Shown one piece after another: positions 25,541 through 32,948 of a stretch of DNA of 64,000 nt. The notes under the pieces are model-generated. The model made no database searches. It was not told the origin of the DNA and saw only the letters and a program-made list of their open reading frames with translations. The position numbers and the translations under genes were made by a program. Origin of the DNA: DATLGB01 sp963726825 (lineage in GTDB: Bacteria; Actinomycetota; Thermoleophilia; Solirubrobacterales; Solirubrobacteraceae); assembly GCA_963726825.1 (NCBI GenBank), contig CAVSDT010000001.1:806001-870000 (forward strand). Reading direction: 5' to 3'. How positions within the stretch are numbered: the first letter of the stretch is position 1; each line of letters opens with the position of its first letter.

Positions 25541-26617
25541 TCAGGTGGGTTGCGCGGGGTCCCCTGCGGCCCCGTCGACGGATACGACGTGGTCGTCGCG
25601 CCAGCAGACGCGGACGGCGGCGCCGCGCTCGGCGGCGACGGGCTCCGGCACCCCGCTGTTCGCGCGCAGCACGACGAGCCGCGGCCCCGCGTCCAGCGTC
25701 ACGGCGATCCGGGTGACCGAGCCGGCGAAGACGACCTCGGCGACGCGCCCGGGGGCGGAGGACTCACCGGGACCGGGCGCCGTGTCCGGCGCGGCGAGCC
25801 ACAGCTTCTCCGGGCGGATGCCGTGGACGCCGTCGCGGCCCAGCAGCGCGCTCGCGGCCTCCCCGCGGATCAGGTTCGACGTGCCGACGAAGTCGGCGAC
25901 GAACGTCGTCGCGGGACGCTCGTACAGCGCGGCCGGCGGATCGACCTGGACGACGCGGCCGGCGTCGAAGACCGCGACGCGGTCAGACATCGACAGCGCC
26001 TCCTCCTGGTCGTGCGTGACGAACAGGAAGGTGATGCCGACGTCGCGCTGGATGCCCTTGAGCTCCTCCTGCATCTCGACGCGCAGCTTGAGGTCGAGTG
26101 CGCCGAGCGGCTCGTCGAGCAGCAGCACCTGCGGGCGGTTGACGAGGGCGCGCGCCAGGGCGACCCGCTGGCGCTGGCCGCCGGAGAGCTGGTCGGGCCG
26201 GCGCTCGCCGTACGTCGCGCCGAGCCGGACCTGCTCCAGCGCCTCCGCGGCAGCCTTGCGGCGCTCCGCCTTGGCGACGCCGCGCACGCGCAGGCCGTAG
26301 GCGACGTTGTCGACGACGCTCATGTGCGGGAACAGCGCGTAGTCCTGGAACACCGTGTGGACGTCGCGGCGGTTGGCGGGCACGTGGGTGACGTCGACGC
26401 CCGCGAGCTCGACGGTGCCCGCCGTCGGCGCCTCGAAGCCGGCGATCATCCGCAGCACCGTCGTCTTGCCCGAACCCGACGGCCCGAGCATGGAGAAGAA
26501 CTCGCCGGGGGCGACGTCGAGGTCGACGCCGGCGACGGCCGTGGTGTCGCCGAAGCGCTTGACGACGCCGCGCAGGCGCACCGCCACCTCCGGCGCCTCC
26601 GATCTTCCTAAGGCCAC
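25541..26617 (-). CDS. ABC transporter ATP-binding subunit, PotA-like
   Basis: 358 residues. Walker A GPSGSGKTT, Q-loop VFQDYALFPHMSV, signature LSGGQRQR, Walker B VLLLDEPLGALD, switch His FVTHDQEEA, then a C-terminal TOBE/OB domain from about residue 250. It powers uptake of the PotD-like ligand. GTG 26617 is placed by a -10 box exactly seven bases upstream; alternatively GTG 26587 has GGAGG eight bases before it. In the longer reading the third and fifth codons are TTA and AGA, rare in this genome. Confidence 0.93.
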   Translation of the reverse strand: MALGRSEAPEVAVRLRGVVKRFGDTTAVAGVDLDVAPGEFFSMLGPSGSGKTTVLRMIAGFEAPTAGTVELAGVDVTHVPANRRDVHTVFQDYALFPHMSVVDNVAYGLRVRGVAKAERRKAAAEALEQVRLGATYGERRPDQLSGGQRQRVALARALVNRPQVLLLDEPLGALDLKLRVEMQEELKGIQRDVGITFLFVTHDQEEALSMSDRVAVFDAGRVVQVDPPAALYERPATTFVADFVGTSNLIRGEAASALLGRDGVHGIRPEKLWLAAPDTAPGPGESSAPGRVAEVVFAGSVTRIAVTLDAGPRLVVLRANSGVPEPVAAERGAAVRVCWRDDHVVSVDGAAGDPAQPT

Positions 26618-26651
26618 GATAAGAAACCTATGGAAGCAGAGGTTTCGTGTC
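26618..26651. promoter_or_regulatory. Inverted-repeat operator between the ABC operon and its GntR gene
   Basis: GATAAGAAACCT and the opposed GACACGAAACCT form 12-base half-sites matching at 10 positions, with the inner GAAACCT/AGGTTTC arms perfect and 10 bases apart. The repeat covers the potABCD promoter from -35 to the start site, the position expected for a repressor such as the neighbouring GntR protein. Confidence 0.7.
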
Positions 26652-26653
26652 AA
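26625..26653 (-). promoter_or_regulatory. Promoter of the potABCD-like operon
   Basis: On the minus strand TTGACA (26653-26648), a 17-base spacer, TAGGTT (26630-26625), then seven bases to GTG 26617. This is a consensus -35 with an actinobacterial TAnnnT -10, predicting a leaderless transcript. Confidence 0.75.
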
Positions 26654-26663
26654 GCTTCCCTCC

Positions 26664-27407
26664 GTGGCTGTCGTGCCCGAACTCCCCGCCACCGTGCTGC
26701 GCCCCTTCGACTCCACCGGCCGGGGCGAGCAGGTGGCCCAGCGCCTGGCGGACGCGATCGCGCTCGGGCTGCTCCGCGACGGTCAGCGGCTGCCCAGCGA
26801 GGCGCAGCTCGCCGCGTCGCTGGCGGTCGCCGTCACGACGGTGCGCGAGGGCCTGGCCCTGCTGCGCGAGGACGGCCTCCTGCGCACGGAGCGCGGCCGG
26901 CGCGGCGGGAGCTTCGTCGTCGCGCCGCCGGAGGCGACGAGCGCGGTGCTCGAACGGCGCCTGGCGGCGGTCAGCCTCGCCCAGCTGCGCGACCTCAGCG
27001 ACCACCTCGCGATCGTGCTCGGCGGGGCGGCCCGGCTGGCGGCCGCGCGCGCGGAGGGCACCGACCACGCGCAGCTGCGCTCCGCGCTGGCGGCGGCCGC
27101 CGCGGCGGACGGCAGCGGCGCCTTCTCGCGGGCCGCGACCCGGCTGCACAGCGACCTGGCGGCGGCCGGGCAGTCGGCCATGCTCACGCGCGCGGTGATC
27201 GCGGTGCAGGGTGAGCTGGCGCCCCTGCTCGCGCTCGCCTACGATGGGCCGACGCTGCGGACCGCGGCCGTCCGGCGCCTCCAGGCGATCCTCGACCACG
27301 TCGAGGCCGCCGACGCCGACCGGGCGCGCAGCGCGGCGGAGGACCACGTGATGACGCTCTTCGAACTCGTCAGAGCCCGACGCGCCGGCCGGCGGGCACC
27401 GCGATGA
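26664..27407 (+). CDS. GntR/FadR-family transcriptional regulator
   Basis: 247 residues. The N-terminal winged helix-turn-helix (about 15-80) shows VAQRLADAIALGLLRDGQRLP, SEAQLAASLAVAVTTVREGL and LLREDGLLRTERGRRGG. An all-helical C-terminal domain of FCD type follows and should bind an effector. Start GTG 26664 (GTG 26673 possible). Divergent from the polyamine-type ABC operon and overlapping the cache protein gene by four bases, so it probably controls the transporter and itself through the operator at 26618-26651. Confidence 0.88.
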   Translation: MAVVPELPATVLRPFDSTGRGEQVAQRLADAIALGLLRDGQRLPSEAQLAASLAVAVTTVREGLALLREDGLLRTERGRRGGSFVVAPPEATSAVLERRLAAVSLAQLRDLSDHLAIVLGGAARLAAARAEGTDHAQLRSALAAAAAADGSGAFSRAATRLHSDLAAAGQSAMLTRAVIAVQGELAPLLALAYDGPTLRTAAVRRLQAILDHVEAADADRARSAAEDHVMTLFELVRARRAGRRAPR

Positions 27408-28138
27408 GCACGGCTGCACGCCCGCTGATCGACGACGTCGCGGCGGCCCTCACCGACCGCCTGGAGGCCGTCTTCTCCGCCGTCCAGCCCCTCGCGGACG
27501 CGATCGAGGCGCGGCTCGCCGGCGGGCCGGGCAGCATCCGCAGCGACGAGCTCGGGATCGAGCGGCTCGCGACCGGGCTGCTCCGAGCGCCGGCCGGCCT
27601 CGCCACGGGGGCCGGCTACGTGTCCGGGCCCGGCGTCCTCCGCGATCGCGCCGCCTGGCTGGAGTGGTGGACGGTCGACGCGCCGGGCGCCGAGCCCGTG
27701 CGCGTCGCACCGGAGGCCGCGCCGGACGGGACGCCGACCTACGACTACTCCGCGATGCCGTGGATGGTCGTGCCGCGGGAGACGGGCGCGCGGCACGTGA
27801 CGGGGCCCTACGTCGACTACTTCTGCACGACGGAGTACGCGCTGACGTTCACCGTGCCGGTCAGCGCGGGCGGGTCCTTCGGTGGCGTCGTCGGGGTCGA
27901 CGTCCCCGTCGCCGAGCTGGAGCGCCAGGTCACGCCGCTCCTGGACTGGGTCGGTGCCCCCGTGGCCCTCGTCAACGCGATCGGCCGCGTCGTCACCACG
28001 GTCGACTTCGGGCTGCTGACGGGCGACCTCGTCCGTGACGCGGCCTTCGCCCGCCTGTGGGCGGGTGAGCCGGCGGACGGCCCGTACCGCCTCCGGCGCC
28101 TCGCCGGGCTGCCGCTCGGGCTGCTCGTCCGCGCCTAG
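27404..28138 (+). CDS. Cache-domain (PDC sensor) protein without membrane anchor
   Basis: 244 residues with no signal peptide or TM helix. YDYSAMPWMVVPRETGARHVTGPYVDYFC and FTVPVSAGGSFGGVVGVDVPV match the second half of dCache/PDC sensor domains, usually found outside the cell on chemoreceptors and kinases. Here it stands alone in the cytoplasm, co-transcribed with the GntR regulator (ATGA overlap), so it may bind the imported ligand. The stop overlaps the convergent SpoIID gene by four bases. Confidence 0.78.
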   Translation: MSTAARPLIDDVAAALTDRLEAVFSAVQPLADAIEARLAGGPGSIRSDELGIERLATGLLRAPAGLATGAGYVSGPGVLRDRAAWLEWWTVDAPGAEPVRVAPEAAPDGTPTYDYSAMPWMVVPRETGARHVTGPYVDYFCTTEYALTFTVPVSAGGSFGGVVGVDVPVAELERQVTPLLDWVGAPVALVNAIGRVVTTVDFGLLTGDLVRDAAFARLWAGEPADGPYRLRRLAGLPLGLLVRA

Positions 28139-29562
28139 CGGACGCGGACGGCCGGTCCGGCGTCCACGAGGAACTTCACGCGGTAGGTCCCGGGGCGGGC
28201 GACGCGGATCGCGTAACGGCCGCCGGCGCGCGTGCGGCCGGCCTTGACCTTGCGCCAGCGCCTGGCCGAGCGGCGCTGCACCGTGATGCGGGAGCCCTTG
28301 GCCTCGGGGAAGACGCGGCCGCGGAGCACGCGGCGGGTCACCCGGGCCGACTGCGCCTCGGGCGTGGAGCCGCTGTGGGCGACGGTGGCCCGCGCGGTCG
28401 AGGCCTTCGTCCTGATCGTCGTGAAGTAGATCCAGGAGTCGTAGAGGCCGAGGCGGGCGCGCAGGTCGGCGCCGGTGACCCGGGTCCTGCCGCCGGTGCC
28501 GACGACGTCGGCGGCGACGATCCGCGGCGAGGAGCCACGCTCGACGACCTTGACGCCCTTCAGCGAGCCCTTGACCCACGAGCCGAGCTTGGCCTCCGCG
28601 GTCGCCTGGCTCCACTTGTACGGGCCCCAGCGATGCTTGGGGGAGGCGGTGTCGTAGGGGTCGTCGACCGAGCGCAGCCACGGCAGCGCCTCGCCGCCCA
28701 TCCCGAGGACGGACTTCTCGACGTCCTCGGTGCGGCCGCCGGAGGTGGAGAAGAAGTAGGTCACGACCGGCTTGCCGCCGTAGGTGACGGTCTGGCCCGC
28801 GGTCTCGGCCACCGCCTGGTCGGTGCTCGACGTCTCCGCCGAGACGCCGCCGTAGACCTGGGAGCGGGTGTCGGGGTACTGGTCGAACCCGTTGCCGCCC
28901 TTGCTCGTCGTCAGCGCGTAGGTGCGCGCGGCGACGGCCTGGGCCTTGAGCGCCTCGAGCGGCCAGGAGGCGGGGGACTCGCGCGAGATGACGCCGCGCA
29001 CGTAGTCGTCGAGGGCCAGGGCGTTGACGGCCTGCACGCCGAAGATGCCGGAGGCGCGGAACTCGAGCGCCCCGCGGTAGCGGCCGGAGGTGACACCGTT
29101 GCCGGCCGACCCGAGCAGCGTGAGGCCGGCGCCGCGGCCGACGATCCGCGCCGGGGCGCTGATCCGCGCGACGCGCTTGCCGTTGGCGCGCAGGACGTCG
29201 ATCTGCGAGGCCGAGGCGCGCCGGATGCGGTAGGTCGCCGACGGGCGCAGCGACGTGGCGCCCGCCTTGCGCGCGCCGGTGACGCGCGCCTCGCCGACGG
29301 AGCCCTGCAGGAGCACGCGGACGGTCTTGGCCGGGGCGCTGCCGAGCGCCGTGTCGGAGTAGTAGTGGGCGAGGATGTCGTCGTAGCGCCAGCCCTTGGA
29401 GGCGAAGCCGTACGCGCCGTACTGGCTCATCCCGACGCCGTGGCCGAAGCCGGCGCCGCGCACGGTGTAGCGCGTCGCGGCGTCTGACGGTGGCGCCACG
29501 AGGGCGGTCGACAGGCCGGCAGCGGCCAGCGCGAGCCCCGCTCGCCGAGTGGTCCTGGACAT
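28135..29562 (-). CDS. Secreted SpoIID/LytB-domain protein
   Basis: 475 residues with a signal peptide (about 1-28). RYTVRGAGFGHGVGMSQYGAYG, LDDYVRGVISRESPASWPLEALKAQAVAARTYAL and VTYFFSTSGGRTEDVE are the SpoIID motifs; the RESPASW Glu corresponds to the transglycosylase catalytic Glu. A basic, beta-rich C-terminal region follows (about 385-475). SpoIID degrades denuded glycan strands; homologues occur in non-sporulating bacteria for cell-wall remodelling. ATG 29562; an in-frame GTG six bases upstream is possible. Confidence 0.88.
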   Translation of the reverse strand: MSRTTRRAGLALAAAGLSTALVAPPSDAATRYTVRGAGFGHGVGMSQYGAYGFASKGWRYDDILAHYYSDTALGSAPAKTVRVLLQGSVGEARVTGARKAGATSLRPSATYRIRRASASQIDVLRANGKRVARISAPARIVGRGAGLTLLGSAGNGVTSGRYRGALEFRASGIFGVQAVNALALDDYVRGVISRESPASWPLEALKAQAVAARTYALTTSKGGNGFDQYPDTRSQVYGGVSAETSSTDQAVAETAGQTVTYGGKPVVTYFFSTSGGRTEDVEKSVLGMGGEALPWLRSVDDPYDTASPKHRWGPYKWSQATAEAKLGSWVKGSLKGVKVVERGSSPRIVAADVVGTGGRTRVTGADLRARLGLYDSWIYFTTIRTKASTARATVAHSGSTPEAQSARVTRRVLRGRVFPEAKGSRITVQRRSARRWRKVKAGRTRAGGRYAIRVARPGTYRVKFLVDAGPAVRVR

Positions 29563-29626
29563 CCCCACGGTGTTCGGCACGTTAGGGGAGACACCTGGAA
29601 CGGGAAGGAGTTGCGAAGCTCTGCTC

Positions 29627-31282
29627 ATGTCCGAACCCGAACGCAACGCCGCCGACCTCTTCGTGGACTGCCTCGCCGCCGAGGGCGTCGAGTACGTGTT
29701 CGGCATCCCCGGGGAGGAGACGCTCGAGCTCAACCGCGCCCTCGACGCCTCCGAGATCGAGTTCGTCCCCGTCCGCCATGAGCAGGGCGGCGCCTACATG
29801 GCCGACATGTACGGCCGCCTCACTCAGCGCGCCGGCGTCTGCCTCGGCACGCTCGGGCCGGGCGCCACGAACCTCGTCACCTCGATCGCCGACGCCTGGC
29901 TGGACCGCTCGCCGCTCGTCGCCCTCACCGGCCAGGGCGACCTCGAGCGCACCCACAAGGAGTCCCACCAGTACATCGACATCGTCTCGATGTTCCAGCC
30001 GATCACGAAGTGGAACGCGCGGCTGAACTCCGCGGGGATGATCCCCGAGGTCGTCCGCAAGGCCTTCAAGGTCGCGCAGAACCAGAAGCCGGGGCCGACG
30101 CACATCGAGCTGCCCGAGGACATCATGGAGGCGCCCTACGCCGGCGCCCCGCTGCTGCACCGCCAGGAGCGCCGCCGTCCCGAGCCCAGCCAGAACGAGC
30201 TGGAGTCCGCGGCGGAGATCATCGCCAACGCCGAGAACCCGATCGTGCTCGCGGGCAACGGCGTCGCGCGCGGGAACGCCGCGCCCGCGCTGCGCGCCTT
30301 CGCCCACGCCACCGGCTTCGGCGTCGCGGCGACGTTCATGGGCAAGGGCGTCCTGGACGACGAGGACCCGCACTGGCGCGGCACCGTCGGCATGCAGGCG
30401 CGCGACTACGAGCTGGCCGGCTTCAAGGACGCCGACGTGGTCATCACGGTCGGCTACGACCTCGTCGAGCACGCGCCCGTCAACTGGAACCCCGACGGGA
30501 ACAAGACGATCGTCTGCATCGACACGGTCCCGGCCGAGGTCGACGCGCACTTCGTCACGAGCGCCGACCTGATCGGCGACATCGACCTCATCCTGCGCCG
30601 CATCGTGGGTCTCGTCGGCACGGGCAACCCGATGACGACGACGCCGTCGCGGCTGGAGGACCTCGTCCAGGGCGCGTTCAACGCCGGCGCCTCCGACGAC
30701 GCGTTCCCCCTGCACCCGCCGCGCGCCCTGTGGGAGATCCGCAAGCAGCTGGGCCGCGAGGACATGCTGATCTCCGACGTCGGCCTGCACAAGCTGTGGA
30801 TCTCGCGCATGTTCCCCGCGCACGAGCCCAACACGGTGATGATCGCCAACGGCCTGGCGGGCATGGGCATCGCGCTCCCGACCGCGATCGCGGCGAAGCT
30901 CGTCCATCCCGAGAAGCAGGTCGTCACCGTCTCCGGCGACGGCGGCTTCCTGATGAACTGCCAGGAGCTCGAGACCGCCAAGCGCCTGAAGACCCCGGTC
31001 GTGAACGTGATCTGGGAGAACCAGCAGTACGGGTCGATCGTCTGGAAGCAGGACAACAAGTTCGGCCGCCACTTCGGGGTCGACTTCACCAACCCCGACT
31101 TCGTCAAGCTCGCCGAGGCGTTCCACCTGCCCGGCTTCCGCTGCGAGTCCGTCGAGGACTTCCCCAAGCACCTCGAGCGGGCGCTGAAGCTCGACGAGCC
31201 GTCCGTCGTCGTCGTCCCGATCGACTACTCGATCGACATCGGGCTGCAGGAGCAGCTCGGAGAGGAGACCGTTGCCGCATGA
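29627..31282 (+). CDS. TPP-dependent acetolactate synthase-family enzyme; candidate 2-oxoglutarate decarboxylase
   Basis: 551 residues. Catalytic Glu52 is in VRHEQGGAYMADMYGR; the TPP/Mg motif is GDGGFLMNCQELETAK running to ENQQYGS; LGPGATNL, ESHQYIDIVSMFQPITKWN and HIELPEDI are family segments. By name it would be the large subunit of acetolactate synthase, but no ilvH small subunit or ilvC gene is near. Instead it overlaps a succinate-semialdehyde-type dehydrogenase (ATGA) and sits near fumC. Cyanobacterial 2-oxoglutarate decarboxylase was likewise first annotated as acetolactate synthase and is adjacent to such a dehydrogenase. Enzyme family is sure; substrate is inferred. An AAGGAG lies 16 bases before the ATG, too far to be ideal. 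Confidence 0.92.
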   Translation: MSEPERNAADLFVDCLAAEGVEYVFGIPGEETLELNRALDASEIEFVPVRHEQGGAYMADMYGRLTQRAGVCLGTLGPGATNLVTSIADAWLDRSPLVALTGQGDLERTHKESHQYIDIVSMFQPITKWNARLNSAGMIPEVVRKAFKVAQNQKPGPTHIELPEDIMEAPYAGAPLLHRQERRRPEPSQNELESAAEIIANAENPIVLAGNGVARGNAAPALRAFAHATGFGVAATFMGKGVLDDEDPHWRGTVGMQARDYELAGFKDADVVITVGYDLVEHAPVNWNPDGNKTIVCIDTVPAEVDAHFVTSADLIGDIDLILRRIVGLVGTGNPMTTTPSRLEDLVQGAFNAGASDDAFPLHPPRALWEIRKQLGREDMLISDVGLHKLWISRMFPAHEPNTVMIANGLAGMGIALPTAIAAKLVHPEKQVVTVSGDGGFLMNCQELETAKRLKTPVVNVIWENQQYGSIVWKQDNKFGRHFGVDFTNPDFVKLAEAFHLPGFRCESVEDFPKHLERALKLDEPSVVVVPIDYSIDIGLQEQLGEETVAA

Positions 31283-32742
31283 GCATCACCGCTGACCGTG
31301 AGAAGTCGATCGTCGATGGGGTCCCGACGGGGCTCTACATCGCCGGGGAGTGGGTCGACGGCGACGGCACGATCGACGTCGAGGACCCGTCGACCGGCGA
31401 GACGCTGACGACCGTCGCCAACGCGACCGCCGCGCACGCGCAGGCCGCGATGGACGCGGCGGCCGACATGCGCGAGGAGTGGGCGGGGTGGGCGCCGCGG
31501 GCGCGGGGGGAGATCCTGCGCAAGGCCTGGGAGCTGATCCAGGAGCGCACGGAGGAGCTCGCGATCCTGATGACCCTCGAGATGGGCAAGACGGTCAAGG
31601 AGTCGACGGCCGAGATCGCCTACGCCTCGGAGTTCCTGCGCTGGTTCTCGGAGGAGGCGGTCCGCATCGACGGGCGCTACTCCGTCGCCGCCAACGGCAC
31701 GGGTCGCGTGCTCGTGATGCAGCAGGCGATCGGGCCGTGCTACTTCATCACCCCCTGGAACTTCCCGATGGCGATGGGGACCCGCAAGGTCGGCCCGGCG
31801 ATCGCGGCCGGCTGCACGATGGTGATCAAGCCCGCGAAGCAGACGCCGCTGTCGATGCTGATGCTGACGCAGATCCTCGAGGAGGCCGGGCTGCCGGCCG
31901 GGGTCCTCAACGTCGTCACCGCGCAGTCGGCGGGGGACGTGTCCAAGCCGATCCTCGCCGACCCGCGGCTGCGCAAGCTGTCCTTCACCGGCTCCACGCC
32001 GGTCGGGCAGTCGCTGATCGAGCAGTCGGCGCAGAACGTGCTGAAGGTCTCGATGGAGCTCGGCGGCAACGCGCCGTTCGTCGTCTTCGACGACGCCGAC
32101 GTCGACGACGCGATCGAGGGGGCGCTGCTGGCGAAGATGCGCAACGTGGGTGAGGCGTGCACCGCGGCCAACCGCTTCATCGTGCACGAGGCCGTCGCGG
32201 ACGAGTTCACCCAGAAGCTCGCCGACCGGCTGGGGGCGATGAAGCTGGGCCGGGGCGTCGAGGACGGCGTCGACGTCGGGCCGCTGGTGGACGCCACCCA
32301 GCGCGACAAGGTCGCCGAGCTCGTCGAGGACGCGATCGGCAAGGGCGCCACGGCGGTCACGGGCGGCAGCAAGGTCGACCGGGCGGGCTACTTCTACGAG
32401 CCGACCGTCCTGTCCGGCGTGCCCGAGGACGCGGACCTCCTGAGCGAGGAGATCTTCGGGCCGGTCGCCCCCGTCACGACGTTCTCCTCCGACGACGAGG
32501 CGATCGCCAAGGCCAACGACACCGAGTACGGCCTCGTCTCCTACGTCTACTGCTCCGACCTCAAGCGCTCCCTGCGCATCTGCGAGCGCCTCGAGACCGG
32601 CATGATCGGCCTCAACCAGGGCGTCGTCTCCAACGCCCAGGCCCCCTTCGGCGGCATGAAGCAGTCCGGCTTCGGCCGCGAGGGCGGCCGCGAGGGCCTG
32701 CAGGAGTACCTCGAGACGAAGTACGTGGCGGTGGCCCTCTAG
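31279..32742 (+). CDS. NAD(P)-dependent aldehyde dehydrogenase, succinate-semialdehyde type
   Basis: 487 residues. Catalytic Cys294 in NVGEACTAANRF, general base Glu260 in MELGGNAP, and cofactor motifs ITPWNFPMAM and FTGSTPVG. The end AQAPFGGMKQSGFGREGG and overall similarity in pattern place it with GabD-like succinate-semialdehyde dehydrogenases. Translationally coupled to the TPP enzyme, which would supply its aldehyde. Followed by the 177-base palindrome. Confidence 0.94.
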   Translation: MSITADREKSIVDGVPTGLYIAGEWVDGDGTIDVEDPSTGETLTTVANATAAHAQAAMDAAADMREEWAGWAPRARGEILRKAWELIQERTEELAILMTLEMGKTVKESTAEIAYASEFLRWFSEEAVRIDGRYSVAANGTGRVLVMQQAIGPCYFITPWNFPMAMGTRKVGPAIAAGCTMVIKPAKQTPLSMLMLTQILEEAGLPAGVLNVVTAQSAGDVSKPILADPRLRKLSFTGSTPVGQSLIEQSAQNVLKVSMELGGNAPFVVFDDADVDDAIEGALLAKMRNVGEACTAANRFIVHEAVADEFTQKLADRLGAMKLGRGVEDGVDVGPLVDATQRDKVAELVEDAIGKGATAVTGGSKVDRAGYFYEPTVLSGVPEDADLLSEEIFGPVAPVTTFSSDDEAIAKANDTEYGLVSYVYCSDLKRSLRICERLETGMIGLNQGVVSNAQAPFGGMKQSGFGREGGREGLQEYLETKYVAVAL

Positions 32743-32753
32743 CGCCCCCCAAC

Positions 32754-32930
32754 CCGCCGGCGCCCACCGACCACGCCATGGCGTGGTCGGCGAGCACCGG
32801 TGACGTCAGCCGGTCCTACGGAGCTGGCAGGCAGGTTCGGAGGTCCGACCTGCGAACGAGCACGGAGGGCGGCCGGTGACGGCCCGGTGCTCGCCGGACC
32901 TGCCATGACGTGTCCGGTGGGCGCCGGCGG
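32754..32930. repeat. 177-bp imperfect palindrome between convergent genes
   Basis: The left arm 32754-32800 and right arm 32884-32930 are inverted copies matching at 40 of 47 positions. Pairing continues inward (32802-32813 with 32873-32883, one indel) to a central hairpin at 32831-32853 (GCAGG-t-TCGGA-gg-TCCGA-CCTGC). The whole element shares one centre near 32842. The left arm holds a perfect 24-base palindrome of its own at 32767-32790. It nearly fills the 206-base gap between the dehydrogenase and fumC; no protein is encoded. Confidence 0.85.
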
Positions 32931-32948
32931 TCGTGGCCGTCGGGGGCG

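Noticed and set aside
26606..26611. TTA codon near the start of the PotA-like gene as bldA-type translational control
   Set aside because: The codon is only included if the GTG at 26617 is used, and such control is documented for Streptomyces, not for this group.
28135..29562. SpoIID-like and SpoIIM-like genes as evidence of sporulation
   Set aside because: They are 14 kb apart, without spoIIP or other sporulation genes, and both families occur widely in non-sporulating bacteria.
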